Of a DNA stretch of 49,484 nucleotides, positions 39,617-48,957 are shown piece by piece. The stretch comes from Treponema sp. UBA937. Its GTDB lineage: Bacteria; Spirochaetota; Spirochaetia; Treponematales; Breznakiellaceae. Location: the NCBI GenBank assembly GCA_002293455.1, contig DBDH01000110.1, positions 1,713 to 51,196 of the forward strand, read 5' to 3'. The notes beneath the pieces are model-generated. The model did no database searches and had not been told where the DNA came from. It saw nothing but the letters and a program-made list of their open reading frames with translations. The position numbers were made by a program, and so were the translations under genes. Position 1 is the stretch's first letter; the number at the start of each line of letters is the position of its first letter.

Positions 39617-40738
39617 ATGAATAAGAAAGTCAGCATCCAAAGTTGTGCGAGTTATGATGTAAATCTTGTATATAAAGCCTTGTCCGAAGCGGTTGAGACG
39701 GCTGGAGATTTCGATGTTCGCGGGAAGCGGGTTCTCTTAAAACCGAATATCCTCTTTGATACGGCTCCTGAAAAGGCCTTAACAACGCATCCGGTTTTTC
39801 TTGAAGCCGCGATAAAACTTGTGCGGGAAAAAGGCGCCGAAAAAGTATTCGTTGGGGACAGCCCCGGCATCCAGAAACCAGGATTTTCCGGTAAAGTCTG
39901 CGGCTTGGGGCCTGTTACCGAAAAGATGGGAGCCGAGTGGGCGGATTTTACCAAAGGCAAAGCGGAGGTATTCTGCCCGGAAGGAAAAGTACAAAAATCA
40001 TTTTCCGCCGGTGAGATTTTACGTGACGTTGACTACATTATCAGTCTGCCAAAGCTGAAAACTCATCAATTGATGCTGTTTACCGGCGCGATGAAAAATC
40101 TATTCGGCTTAATTCCTTCCCTTATGAAAAGCCCTTACCATGTCCGTTATCCCGGGCAGAAAGATTTTGCGGCCATGATTGTTGATCTTAACCTTGCGGT
40201 AAACCCAGCCTATGCCTTGATGGACGCGGTAATCGGGATGGAAGGCCCTGGTCCCGGTTCCGGATATCCTAAACATGTGGGCTTGGTTTTAGCTTCATCG
40301 AACCTGCTCGCTATAGACGCGGCAGCCTGCGAAATTATCGGCTATCCTGTACACGCGATTCCGGTTAATAAAGAAGCGTTAGCCCGAAAATATTGGCTGA
40401 ATGATTTTTCCGAAATCGATTATTGCGGGGTTGATGTTAATTCGCTGAAAATCGCTGATTTTGAAAAGATTCCTTTCAAAAAAAATAAAAATGTTTTATC
40501 GGATGTCGTTTTTCCTTGGTTTTTCCGTAAACGGCGGGAAGTAAAAGCGACTAAACCGATAATACAACATGAAAAATGCGTTCGCTGCGGCGATTGTATT
40601 CGGATTTGCGGTTCAAAAGCTATGAGTTTTATACAAGAAAAAGATCGAAAAGAAGTTCATATTGATTATAATACATGTATCCGTTGTTATTGTTGTCATG
40701 AGATATGTCCGGCAAAAGCGATAGAAATTGAAAAGTAA
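39617..40738 (+). CDS. DUF362 protein with two [4Fe-4S] motifs
   Basis: A 373-residue cytoplasmic iron-sulphur protein. The DUF362 domain (about 5-280) shows RVLLKPNIL, then ALTTHPVFLEAAIKLVREKG and the loop VFVGDSPGIQ, with PKLKTHQLMLFTGAMKNLFG as the most conserved block. The C-terminal ferredoxin domain has CVRCGDCIRICG and CIRCYCCHEICP for two [4Fe-4S] clusters (the second C-x2-C-x2-C-x3-C-P is complete). DUF362 proteins are common in anaerobes, with no settled function. No strong Shine-Dalgarno is visible. Confidence 0.85.
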   Translation: MNKKVSIQSCASYDVNLVYKALSEAVETAGDFDVRGKRVLLKPNILFDTAPEKALTTHPVFLEAAIKLVREKGAEKVFVGDSPGIQKPGFSGKVCGLGPVTEKMGAEWADFTKGKAEVFCPEGKVQKSFSAGEILRDVDYIISLPKLKTHQLMLFTGAMKNLFGLIPSLMKSPYHVRYPGQKDFAAMIVDLNLAVNPAYALMDAVIGMEGPGPGSGYPKHVGLVLASSNLLAIDAAACEIIGYPVHAIPVNKEALARKYWLNDFSEIDYCGVDVNSLKIADFEKIPFKKNKNVLSDVVFPWFFRKRREVKATKPIIQHEKCVRCGDCIRICGSKAMSFIQEKDRKEVHIDYNTCIRCYCCHEICPAKAIEIEK

Positions 40739-40825
40739 ATGGAGCTTGTTTCAAGTCCCGGTTGGGTTTTAAAAAATAATACATCCTCTTTACAAAACAC
40801 GGAAGGAAGTTCATATTTGTTATAA

Positions 40826-42085
40826 ATGAAAAGTATATTTCCTGCAAACGAAGAATTATATGACTTAGTGGTTCCTCGTTTTCTCAAGTATGTCCGGTAT
40901 TGGACAACGAGCGATCATCATATTGCTGAAACGCCTTCCACACCCGGCCAGATCGATCTGGCGAAAGCCTTGGTAAGAGAACTCAAAGGATTGGGCATTG
41001 ATGATGTGGAATTGGTTCTTCCGTGTTATGTAATCGCCCGGATTCCGGCCTCTTCCGGAAAGGAAGATTACCCGGCTGTGGGATTTATGGCACATCTGGA
41101 CACTGCCGATGATGTTCCCGGCAAAGATGTGAAGGCCATTTTGGTGAAGAATTACGACGGTGAACCAATACATCTTGCGGGCGGCTTTTCTTTGGATCCC
41201 AAAGTTGATGTTGATCTCGCCGAACAAAAAGGTACGGATATTATTCATACCGACGGTACAACGCTTTTAGGAGCCGATGATAAAGCCGGAATCGCGGAAA
41301 TTATCGGCGCGGCGGAATATCTTTTAAAACATCCTGAATTGTCTCATGGTCCTGTAGAACTTATTTTTACTCCGGATGAAGAAACCGGAAAAGGACTCCC
41401 GGATTTTCCTTTGGAAAAGATTGCGTCCGCCGCAGCCTATACGCTTGACGGTGGACCAATCGGCGAATTGGAATATGAATGTTTCAACGCGTATGCTGTG
41501 AACGCGGTATTTACCGGAAAAGTTATTCACCTGGGCAGCGCCAGGGGAGAATTGGCAAACGCGGTTCTTATGGCGGCGCATTTTGCGGCGCTTTTACCCA
41601 GATCGGAAAGTCCTGAATCCACCGATGCTTATTACGGTTATTATTGTCCCACGGAAATCAAGGGAACGTTAGGGGAAGCAACGCTGGAAGTTTTTATCCG
41701 CGATTTTGATCATGACAAAGCGCTTAAGCGCATAGAAAATTTAAAACTTTTTGCCAAAACGATAGAGGCCCAATTTCCCGGCGGCGCGGTTTCCATTGAA
41801 TCGAAACTTCAGTATTATAACATGAAGAAAAAGATTGATGATCAGCCCAAGGTTTTCAATATTTTGAAACAGGCGGCGGAAAATCTGGGAATTACCTGCA
41901 ATCCCAAGCCAATCCGGGGAGGTACTGACGGGGCAAGGCTTACCGAATTGGGTATTCCCACGCCGAATATTTTTGCCGGAGGAAGGAATTTTCATAGTTG
42001 CATTGAATGGGCCGCCGTGGATGATATGCTTTCCGCGTCACGGCTGATCATTGAATTAATCAGGCTTTGGGGTAACGAATTATAA
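40826..42085 (+). CDS. pepT: Peptidase T (tripeptide aminopeptidase)
   Basis: M20B metallopeptidase releasing N-terminal residues from tripeptides in the cytoplasm, 419 residues, standard length. Dinuclear zinc-site elements: H90 and D92 in FMAHLDTADD, the GADDKAGIAEI aspartate, the catalytic EE in TPDEETGKG, and the late histidine in GGRNFHSCIEW. YPAVGFMAHLDTAD and IRGGTDGARLTELGIPTPN are typical PepT strings. The dimerisation-domain histidine motif reads IHLGSARGELAN in place of the usual HPGTAKGKM. There is no Shine-Dalgarno at the best spacing; GGAAGGAAG lies about 20 nt upstream. Confidence 0.94.
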   Translation: MKSIFPANEELYDLVVPRFLKYVRYWTTSDHHIAETPSTPGQIDLAKALVRELKGLGIDDVELVLPCYVIARIPASSGKEDYPAVGFMAHLDTADDVPGKDVKAILVKNYDGEPIHLAGGFSLDPKVDVDLAEQKGTDIIHTDGTTLLGADDKAGIAEIIGAAEYLLKHPELSHGPVELIFTPDEETGKGLPDFPLEKIASAAAYTLDGGPIGELEYECFNAYAVNAVFTGKVIHLGSARGELANAVLMAAHFAALLPRSESPESTDAYYGYYCPTEIKGTLGEATLEVFIRDFDHDKALKRIENLKLFAKTIEAQFPGGAVSIESKLQYYNMKKKIDDQPKVFNILKQAAENLGITCNPKPIRGGTDGARLTELGIPTPNIFAGGRNFHSCIEWAAVDDMLSASRLIIELIRLWGNEL

Positions 42086-42096
42086 GGATAGTCGTT

Positions 42097-43275
42097 GTGG
42101 GAAAATATTTTAAAACGTTGTGGAAAAATTGGAGATACTATTCTTTTGCGCCGGATGCTCTAAGGTCTTGTTTTCCTCAAATTCAATCTCATAATATTGG
42201 CATCCTGCGGATAACAAGCCTTTTAGCGGTTGCTCTTCTTGTCGGTTTTATTTTTTTTCCTGTGTTCATTGAAAAAAATTTATGGAAATCTCTCGCGTTT
42301 ATTGTTGTTGTGATCATTCAGGCCAGCATTTTTTTCTATGCAACTTATCAGCGCAAAAATCCGAACACTGCCAAAGATCGTAATTTTACCGTTTATTGCG
42401 TCTTGTTTTTTTCCCTGCTTTCCTTTGGAGTTTATATAGCGGTTTTATCCGCATACACAATTCCGGCAGTTAATTTTTATATTTTTCTGGTATTTTCCCA
42501 GATTTTATTCATTTTTGATCCAATTTGGAACCTGTTTCTGAATATTACCGTTCTGGGATTGCTTTGTTTTTTTAGCTTACATTTTGATCAATTGGGAACT
42601 TTAGAAGTAACATTGGTAAACGGGGTTGCCGCAGGTGTTGTGGGAATGACCTTTAGCTGGTATGCCAGTTACATCGTGATTCGGGAAATGCTTACCGCGA
42701 AAAAACTTGAAGAAGAACGCAGCCGGTTTAAGGAACAAAGCATAAAGGATGAGTTAACCGGATTAAGCAACCGCCGGGATTTTTTAAATTCTGTAACATT
42801 ATACACTTCTGTTTGCCAGCATGTACATCAAACTATTTGTGTTATCATGATGGATGTAGATCATTTTAAAGACTATAACGATTTTTATGGCCATGCCCAG
42901 GGCGATCTTGTACTAAAAATGATTGGCAATATTTTGAAAAAACTCGTTCAGGAAGAATTGGTTTTTGCGGCCCGAGTTGGAGGCGAAGAGTTTATCATCC
43001 TTTGGATAGAAAACCGGTTAACCGAAGCGGAACGTTTAGCGCTGAAACTCAAACAGATGATTAATGATCTCCGGATTCCTCATGTTAAATCCAACACAAC
43101 GTCCTATATTACAGCAAGCTATGGCCTCTATATTCTCCGGGGCGGTTCAATGGATTCGGCGGATGAACTCTATCAAAAGGCAGATCAGGCCTTATATGAA
43201 GCAAAGAACCGGGGCCGAAACCAAATTATACTTCTTGATTCCGGCGAACCATCTGTCTTTCAATCTGTTGAATGA
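42097..43275 (+). CDS. Membrane diguanylate cyclase (GGDEF)
   Basis: A 392-residue protein with about six N-terminal membrane helices (35-215) and a C-terminal GGDEF domain. The domain has KDELTGLSNRRDF at its start, the metal-binding aspartate in MMDVDHFKDYND, and the active loop RVGGEEF, so it should make cyclic di-GMP. The residues where an inhibitory RxxD site would stand read differently, so product inhibition through that site is unlikely. The start is a GTG with AAGGA nearby. It follows pepT by 11 nt and ends 10 nt before the convergent lipoprotein gene. Confidence 0.9.
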   Translation: MGKYFKTLWKNWRYYSFAPDALRSCFPQIQSHNIGILRITSLLAVALLVGFIFFPVFIEKNLWKSLAFIVVVIIQASIFFYATYQRKNPNTAKDRNFTVYCVLFFSLLSFGVYIAVLSAYTIPAVNFYIFLVFSQILFIFDPIWNLFLNITVLGLLCFFSLHFDQLGTLEVTLVNGVAAGVVGMTFSWYASYIVIREMLTAKKLEEERSRFKEQSIKDELTGLSNRRDFLNSVTLYTSVCQHVHQTICVIMMDVDHFKDYNDFYGHAQGDLVLKMIGNILKKLVQEELVFAARVGGEEFIILWIENRLTEAERLALKLKQMINDLRIPHVKSNTTSYITASYGLYILRGGSMDSADELYQKADQALYEAKNRGRNQIILLDSGEPSVFQSVE

Positions 43276-43285
43276 TCTTAAGACA

Positions 43286-44020
43286 TTATTTCCCCTTCAT
43301 CATTATGTTTACCAAATCTGACGCCGCATCGTACAATGCTTCGCGGAAAAGATTCATCAATTCATCTTCATTGTAGGCGGCACTTACAACTTCAATTCTG
43401 TTTGTACTCAAATATTCATGAGACCTAAAGTAGAGTTTGTTCCCGGTTTCGTCGAGAAGCGTTATCGTCATGATGACTTTTGCCGTCATGGAACCGCTTT
43501 TCATAAAACCGCTGGCGAAATTTTTACTAAAGGTAAAATCCAAATACAAGGTACTTTTGATGCCTTCTTCAAGGGCAAGATTGACCGCTAAATCTTTATC
43601 CGCGTTATTGATAAATTTGTAGGCTGCTGGTTTTACAAGCCCGGAAGATTCTGCACGCGCATTAGTTTTTGCGCGAAAATAAGCGGGAGTTTCAAGCACA
43701 TCCGCGGGGGGAACAATTGACGCGATCCCTGACTGGCTAAGCACATCAAACACAATATGTCCCGCTTCTTCAATAAGATCATCAGCTGTGGATTGAGTCA
43801 CTTTTCCGGCGGTCCTGTTTGGAAGAATCTTATCTCTAATAAAATTGTCGAGCAGACCATCCGCACTTTCTTCTTCGCCTTCCCAAGGTATCACTCTATT
43901 AGACATTATTGATACAATGGCCGTCGGCTCATAATTTGATAAGCCGCCCCTCATGGTAGCGCATCCGGTTAACATGCTCATCAAAATAACGATTATTCCC
44001 ATTCTTTTCATAATCATCAT
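43286..44020 (-). CDS. Lipoprotein of unknown function
   Basis: A 244-residue lipoprotein. The signal peptide (MGIIVILMSMLTGC) gives C20 as lipid site. The mature part (PTAIVSIMSNRVIPWEGEEE, then DFTFSKNFASGFMKSGSM and KVIMTITLLDETGN) alternates beta strands and resembles small spirochaetal envelope lipoproteins whose function is unknown. GGAG stands 4 nt before the first ATG (44020) and 7 nt before the second (44017); either may be used. It converges on the diguanylate cyclase gene. Confidence 0.75.
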   Translation of the reverse strand: MMIMKRMGIIVILMSMLTGCATMRGGLSNYEPTAIVSIMSNRVIPWEGEEESADGLLDNFIRDKILPNRTAGKVTQSTADDLIEEAGHIVFDVLSQSGIASIVPPADVLETPAYFRAKTNARAESSGLVKPAAYKFINNADKDLAVNLALEEGIKSTLYLDFTFSKNFASGFMKSGSMTAKVIMTITLLDETGNKLYFRSHEYLSTNRIEVVSAAYNEDELMNLFREALYDAASDLVNIMMKGK

Positions 44021-44217
44021 AATACTCCTAAAAAATTGTTCGCACCCTCAATAAGATATCAAGAATAACTATATCACAAAATTCTTGTTTTCAAAAGCCA
44101 GATTTCAGAATAAAAACGTTAAAAAAACAATGAATCTTTACTTTTCGATTAAATAATCTTATAATTAGGAAAACTGCGTTTGCGGTTAAAAGTTTGGATT
44201 GTTTTTTGGAGGATGAA

Positions 44218-44640
44218 ATGAAGCAAGGTATTGGTATGTTCTTAATGAATATTGCGGTTGCTTGTTACCTTTTCTGTGCGGGAATTCTGGGATTCAATAA
44301 CAGATGGTTTGATTCATCTGAAATCCGTAAAGCGGTAATAGGGTTATTAGGAAGAGGCGACGCTACAAACGTCGTGGTTATTATTCTTGCGGTCTTCGCA
44401 ATAGCGGCGGGTGTTTTTATTCTTTTAAGGCTTTTCAATATCAATCTTCCTTTACCGATGGATTTGATTTTGATGGTTCTTGCTGTTGTTTGGCTTGTAT
44501 TGATCTTAATGATGGATATTATTCCCGGACTTCAAAACTTTGGAGACGGCAATTTTATCGATTGGCTGCTGCCGTTTAGCACACACCTTATGGTTCTTGC
44601 CGGAATCTTGCTGGCTACTGAACGTTTTGGCGGGCGATAA
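44218..44640 (+). CDS. Small four-helix membrane protein
   Basis: A 140-residue integral membrane protein: helices at about 6-24, 55-76, 82-102 and 118-135, a short polar loop (NNRWFDSSEIRKAVIG) after the first, and a glycine-rich end. GGAGG with 5-nt spacing fixes the ATG at 44218. An earlier TTG at 44194 would add eight residues and is not needed. Family unknown. It is alone between a divergent lipoprotein gene and a terminator. Confidence 0.75.
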   Translation: MKQGIGMFLMNIAVACYLFCAGILGFNNRWFDSSEIRKAVIGLLGRGDATNVVVIILAVFAIAAGVFILLRLFNINLPLPMDLILMVLAVVWLVLILMMDIIPGLQNFGDGNFIDWLLPFSTHLMVLAGILLATERFGGR

Positions 44641-44675
44641 CGCGCGAATAATATTATTGTTCTGCTAAGTAACAC

Positions 44676-44706
44676 AAGCCTCGTCTCTAAAATCGGCGGG
44701 GCTTTT
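44676..44706 (+). terminator. Terminator after the four-helix membrane gene
   Basis: AAGCCTCG (44676-44683) pairs with CGGGGCTT (44697-44704, one G-T pair), followed by a T-rich stretch TTTTCC. Confidence 0.65.
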
Positions 44707-44852
44707 CCTCATCTTCATTCCTTTTTCTTTGGGCTTTAGGTTTTTGTGGTATAAATTTGTCTCATTGGCTGGTTAATCCGGTTTTCGGGGGCTTCATAAG
44801 GTCCTCGTTTTTCGATAAAATAACGGCAGATGATTATTTGGGAGATCCTGAC

Positions 44853-46886
44853 ATGACACTTGCATCCATGAGAAATATCGGCATTATGGCGCATATTGAT
44901 GCCGGAAAGACAACCACGACAGAACGAATACTCTACTATACGGGAAAAAGCCATAAGATAGGGGAAGTGGACGACGGCGAAGCGATCATGGATTGGATGG
45001 AGCAGGAGCAGGAGCGGGGAATTACCATTCAGAGCGCCGCAACCACCACCTATTGGAACGGTTTTCAAATCAATATTATCGATACTCCCGGCCACGTTGA
45101 TTTTACCGCGGAAGTTGAGCGCAGTCTTCGCGTTCTGGACGGAGCTGTCGCGATTTTCGATGCCGTCCGCGGCGTCGAGCCTCAAACAGAAACCGTGTGG
45201 CACCAGGCGGAACATTACCATGTTCCCTGCATTGGGTACGTGAATAAGATGGACCGGATTGGAGCGGATTTTTTCCCGGTTTTGGATGATGTCCGGGCAA
45301 AACTTGCGGCAAATCCTGTAGCGCTTCAGCTTCCCATCGGAAGGGAAAGTACCTTTGAAGGGGTTATCGATCTAATAGAAATGAAGGAAATCCGCTGGGA
45401 CGCGTCTACCGAAGGCGAAAAAATGGTGAACGCTCCAATCAGCGCGGATTTTGAAGCATTGGCCAAAGAATGGCGGGAAAAACTGATCGACGCTCTTTCC
45501 GCGGAATCTGATGAAATAACCGAATTGTACCTTGGCGGCGAAGAAATCACCGCTGATCTTATCAAAAAAGAACTGCGGAAAGCGGTATTAAAAAGATCGA
45601 TCTTGCCGGTATTCTGCGGAGCGTCGCGCAGAAACATCGGGGTTCAACCGCTAATCGATGGGATTGTATCGTATCTTCCCGCACCGGACGAGGTTGTTCC
45701 GGCTATCGGGCATCATCTTAAAAAAGATACCAACATTGAAATTCCCTGTGATCCTTCCGCGCAGCCTTTGGGTTTGGTTTTCAAGATTCAGAATGATAGA
45801 GAAGCGGGCAGTCTTTGTTATGTGAGGATGTATTCCGGCGCGATAAAACCGGGAACCGCGGTCTTCAATGTCGGCAAGAAAAAACGGGAACGGGCAAACC
45901 GGATACTCCGAATGCACTCAAATAAATCCGATCCTTTGGATGAACTGAGCGCGGGCGACATCGGCGTAATCATCGGGATGAAGTTTGCCCAGACAGGGGA
46001 TACTATCGGTTCTGAAGGATGGCCTGTTCTTCTTGAAAGAATGCAGTTTCCCGAACCAGTTATTTCGGTTTCGATAGAGCCCAGCACGATGAGCGAACAG
46101 GATAAGCTGAAAAGTGTCCTTGAAATCCTTTCCAAAGAGGATCCTACTTTTACAACGAGAGAAAACGAAGAAACCGGGCAGCTCATCATTTCCGGCATGG
46201 GGGAACTTCATCTGGAAGTGCTTGTAACACGGATTTTGAAAGAATATCATGTCGCGGCAAGAGTCGGGAATCCGCAGGTAACTTACCGGGAATCTATCAG
46301 TAAAAACGTGGAACATACTGAACGATTTTCCCGAACGCTTGCCGGAAAAGATAACGAGGCGGGCATCACGTTCAAAGTGGAAGCCCTGCCGAGAGGTTCG
46401 GGAAATCAATATTCCTGCACATTCAAAAACAAACAGATTCCCGAAGAAATTTTTGACGCGGTCGAACGCGGATTCCGTTCAGCTTTTGCTTCCGGAATTG
46501 TGCTGGGCTATCCCTGCGTTGATATTGGCGTTACGGTAACCAATCTTGAATACAGCGAATTAACCGGCAGCGAATTTGCCTTTGAAGCCTGTTCCAGTCT
46601 CGGCTTTGACGAAGCCTGCAGGCAGGGGAATCCTATTCTTCTGGAGCCGATTATGGCGGTTGATCTTATTTCTCCAAAAGAGTCGGTCGGCGAAGTGATA
46701 AGCCTGGTTGTTCAGCGCGGCGGCATGGTGCAAAGCATGGATTCAAAGATATCGGCGGATCATGTAAAGGCTCAAGCTCCTATGGCAAAGATGTTCGGCT
46801 TTATGACAGCCCTTCGTTCCGTAAGCCAGGGCCGCGCTACCTTTACTATGGAATTTTCCCACTTTGAGAAAAAGCAAGAGCGATAA
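44853..46886 (+). CDS. fusA2: Elongation factor G paralogue
   Basis: Translational GTPase of 677 residues with the complete EF-G domain order. G1 AHIDAGKT is at 13-20, G2 RGITI at 55-59, G3 DTPGH at 77-81 and G4 NKMD at 131-134. Domain II and the later domains IV and V are intact (SGMGELHLEVLV, CVDIGVTV, LEPIMAVDLISPKESVGEV). It lacks neighbouring rpsL, rpsG or tuf genes, so it is probably the second EF-G copy typical of spirochaetes (FusA2), which may act in ribosome recycling or translocation. GGGAG with 8-nt spacing before ATG 44853 is the best start. An earlier TTG at 44757 is not credible. Confidence 0.9.
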   Translation: MTLASMRNIGIMAHIDAGKTTTTERILYYTGKSHKIGEVDDGEAIMDWMEQEQERGITIQSAATTTYWNGFQINIIDTPGHVDFTAEVERSLRVLDGAVAIFDAVRGVEPQTETVWHQAEHYHVPCIGYVNKMDRIGADFFPVLDDVRAKLAANPVALQLPIGRESTFEGVIDLIEMKEIRWDASTEGEKMVNAPISADFEALAKEWREKLIDALSAESDEITELYLGGEEITADLIKKELRKAVLKRSILPVFCGASRRNIGVQPLIDGIVSYLPAPDEVVPAIGHHLKKDTNIEIPCDPSAQPLGLVFKIQNDREAGSLCYVRMYSGAIKPGTAVFNVGKKKRERANRILRMHSNKSDPLDELSAGDIGVIIGMKFAQTGDTIGSEGWPVLLERMQFPEPVISVSIEPSTMSEQDKLKSVLEILSKEDPTFTTRENEETGQLIISGMGELHLEVLVTRILKEYHVAARVGNPQVTYRESISKNVEHTERFSRTLAGKDNEAGITFKVEALPRGSGNQYSCTFKNKQIPEEIFDAVERGFRSAFASGIVLGYPCVDIGVTVTNLEYSELTGSEFAFEACSSLGFDEACRQGNPILLEPIMAVDLISPKESVGEVISLVVQRGGMVQSMDSKISADHVKAQAPMAKMFGFMTALRSVSQGRATFTMEFSHFEKKQER

Positions 46887-46946
46887 AAAAGAGGAGTCCG
46901 ACCACTTGCCCAGAATGGGAAACGCAAGTGGTCGGATTCCTCTTTT
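46887..46946. terminator. Long perfect hairpin after EF-G, bidirectional terminator
   Basis: Positions 46887-46909 pair with 46924-46946 over 23 bp, with only one G-T pair and a 14-nt loop, starting right after the EF-G stop codon. A-rich and T-rich ends on both sides make it work in either direction, closing EF-G and the minus-strand RHS fragment. Confidence 0.85.
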
Positions 46947-46949
46947 CAG

Positions 46950-47229
46950 GTATACCCGCTGCCCCCCATGCGTCATACCCGACTTTCTCGACATAGGTGA
47001 AGGATTTTCCCTGTTTCTCTCCCGTAACACTCTCGACCTCTCCGCCGTAGTTGTATCCGTATATTACCTTTTCCCCATCGGGATACTCTATCCACTGCAT
47101 TCGGCCCAGGTAATCACTCCGATACTTCATCTCCGCCGCGTCCCGTGCTTCAAGCAGTTCTCCAAGGCCGTTGTACGTGTATTCCGCGCTCGTGGGTTTA
47201 ACATAAGATGGGGGAACACAAGAAATCAA
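46950..47229 (-). pseudogene. Orphan RHS/YD-repeat fragment
   Basis: The minus strand encodes YD repeats: EYTYNGLGELLEARDA, then MKYRSDYLGRMQWIEYPDGE and YGYNYGGEVESVTGE. These are typical RHS shell repeats. The fragment lacks the rest of the shell, the core and any tip. It ends in the EF-G terminator hairpin. It lies downstream of the immunity candidate in the direction of transcription, as displaced RHS pieces commonly do. Confidence 0.7.
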
Positions 47230-47571
47230 AGCTGATAACGTTATTCGCTATCATCAGCCTTCATGTTCTCGGCTCCCCCTCGCTCCAGCCTCCTCAGCTT
47301 TGCCTCCGGTGGCTTCCACTACCCCCTCGTGCCTGTTTTACACTACCATTGTCCGCTATACTTCGAGGACTTTTCGGTGTCGGTCACCCGTGCGTTGCCT
47401 TCACTTTCTCCTGACTCTGCTTTTTGGGAAAGATCTGTTCAAAATTCATGATTTGTGCCTCTTTTTGGGCTTTTTACTCTCCTTTTGCTTCGTTTTCTTC
47501 TCTTCTGTTCTACCGTCCGTTACCTGTTTCATCAAAAATACTTTGTTTCTTATTTTGTTGACACTTCGGCC
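47230..47571. other. Non-coding spacer within the RHS locus
   Basis: No credible gene. The minus strand has two tiny lysine-rich frames (one ends KKPKKRHKS) and stop-broken text, and the plus-strand open frames are T-rich and without families. It joins the immunity candidate to the orphan RHS fragment. Confidence 0.5.
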
Positions 47572-48111
47572 TTATAAAATAAAATCATTGTCTAAATTTA
47601 CTCTTACCCAATAATCTTCCGTATAAAAACCCTCTGGGATTTGGCGGTGAATTAATTTTTCCACGTTAGCAGATGGAAATGGCAATATCACATTATAATG
47701 AATCAATACAATTTTGCTGCCTTCTAGAATTTTATAACTATAACCACTGCTTAAATCCATCCACTCTATACATCTCGCTTCATTTTTATAGCCCGGAAGC
47801 CATCTTGTTGTAATATAAAACACATTTTGATTTCTTCTTGTTCTCCGAATCTTCATGACAGGAATAAATTCTGCTAAAATACTACCTCCCTCAGGAAATA
47901 TTTGTTTCCCATCAATAAAGAACTCTTTTATATTGATAGCAAGTGTTGTGTCTTCGGTAAATATTCTTGTTGGTTTTTCATTACAATGATATGGCAAAGA
48001 CAATTCATACAAGAAATCTCGTTTTTTAAAACTTATTTCTTGTATCGTTTGTGTATAAAGCAAACTCTGCCCCATCATTAAAATACAAAATAAAAAAATC
48101 TGTTTAAACAT
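47572..48111 (-). CDS. Candidate secreted immunity protein of the RHS toxin
   Basis: A 179-residue protein with a signal peptide (MFKQIFLFCILMMGQSLLYT) and a mostly beta mature part (FYITTRWLPGYKNEARCIEW, IVLIHYNVILPFP). No family is recognised. Its ATG directly follows the stop of the RHS toxin frame (TAAATG), so the two are translationally coupled. The position after a polymorphic toxin tip is where the specific immunity gene normally stands. Export suggests that the toxin acts in the periplasm or at the surface. Confidence 0.65.
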   Translation of the reverse strand: MFKQIFLFCILMMGQSLLYTQTIQEISFKKRDFLYELSLPYHCNEKPTRIFTEDTTLAINIKEFFIDGKQIFPEGGSILAEFIPVMKIRRTRRNQNVFYITTRWLPGYKNEARCIEWMDLSSGYSYKILEGSKIVLIHYNVILPFPSANVEKLIHRQIPEGFYTEDYWVRVNLDNDFIL

Positions 48112-48957
48112 TTATTTTTTCCCCCATGTCTTTGTATTACGATCATAAATTGGCATTGGGGCAAATTTACCAGCAGCTGGTAAATAATAACTCTTTCTCT
48201 GTCCTAAACCGAGAAAATCTCTATATTCATTTTCAATACCAACTGCATATTCTTCTGAGGCAGCTCTTCCAACAGTCTCCTGTAATACCCACGCATCGCT
48301 ATATTTATATATATCATTAGTCCCCTTATAATTATCATGTGCATGTCCTGATACTTCATGCGCAAGACGGGCTCCTAATAATTTATTTCTGTTTACTAAG
48401 GGAACTTTTGCAGAAATATATACATCAGTACCACTACCTGTCATTTCATTGCTGGCACCAGAGGAATCTTTTGCTGTTGCATATGCTCCGCCATAGTCAG
48501 AAAGCGATTCCGCTGTTACATGGATTGTTACTGTATGTGTTGTATCTTCTTCCATTTCCTTAAAACGATTTCCGGCTTCTGTTCCAGAGTTTTTCAATGC
48601 TTCTGCTGCCGCTTGAACTCGCTCAAATTCTTTATCTGAAACACCTCCCCCCTGTTCCCATTCAATAGTCATTCCCGTCGGATCAGTAAATTTAATTGGA
48701 TTGTTCCCCGCATAGTGGTACAGATGCAAATTAACTGTATTGAAAACACCACCCATCCCCGGCAAGTTCTGGTTAGCTTTCTTCACCTCATCGTTGATAG
48801 GAGCCCCCGGAATATACTCCCCTAAGGCAGGATCAGTACTCAACCACCTGCTTGTCTTGGCATCCAGGTACCGCGCTCCATAGTAATACAGCCCTGTCTC
48901 CTCATCTCGTTCTCTCCATGTTTCCATATCTAGTGTTCTGTAAAATACAATTAGCAT
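48112..48957 (-). CDS. RHS C-terminal tip with zinc-metallopeptidase toxin domain, 5' end interrupted
   Basis: The frame enters in the conserved RHS core (RERDEETGLYYYGARYLDAK, then RWLSTDPALGEYIPGAP and NPIKFTDPTG near 86-95) and continues into a specific tip. The tip has the zincin motif HEVSGH (H200, E201, H205), followed by EEYAVGIENEYR near 235-246, a pattern similar to NleD/M91-type effector peptidases. The 5' part of the gene is not here: IS630-type sequence runs up to the start, so the toxin is now a 281-codon stub with its own ATG (48957, or 48927). Whether it can still be delivered is doubtful. The immunity candidate follows at once. Confidence 0.7.
   Translation of the reverse strand: MLIVFYRTLDMETWRERDEETGLYYYGARYLDAKTSRWLSTDPALGEYIPGAPINDEVKKANQNLPGMGGVFNTVNLHLYHYAGNNPIKFTDPTGMTIEWEQGGGVSDKEFERVQAAAEALKNSGTEAGNRFKEMEEDTTHTVTIHVTAESLSDYGGAYATAKDSSGASNEMTGSGTDVYISAKVPLVNRNKLLGARLAHEVSGHAHDNYKGTNDIYKYSDAWVLQETVGRAASEEYAVGIENEYRDFLGLGQRKSYYLPAAGKFAPMPIYDRNTKTWGKK

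Noticed and set aside
45918..46409. 163-codon frame antisense to EF-G
   Set aside because: It is fully inside a well-supported conserved gene with no signals of its own.
47263..47614. Overlapping plus-strand frames of 60-100 codons in the RHS spacer
   Set aside because: Composition is T- and C-rich, there is no ribosome-binding site or family, and the frames are on the strand opposite to the RHS locus.
48126..48563. Plus-strand frames opposite the RHS toxin tip
   Set aside because: They are shadows of the minus-strand gene, which has clear RHS core and zincin motifs.
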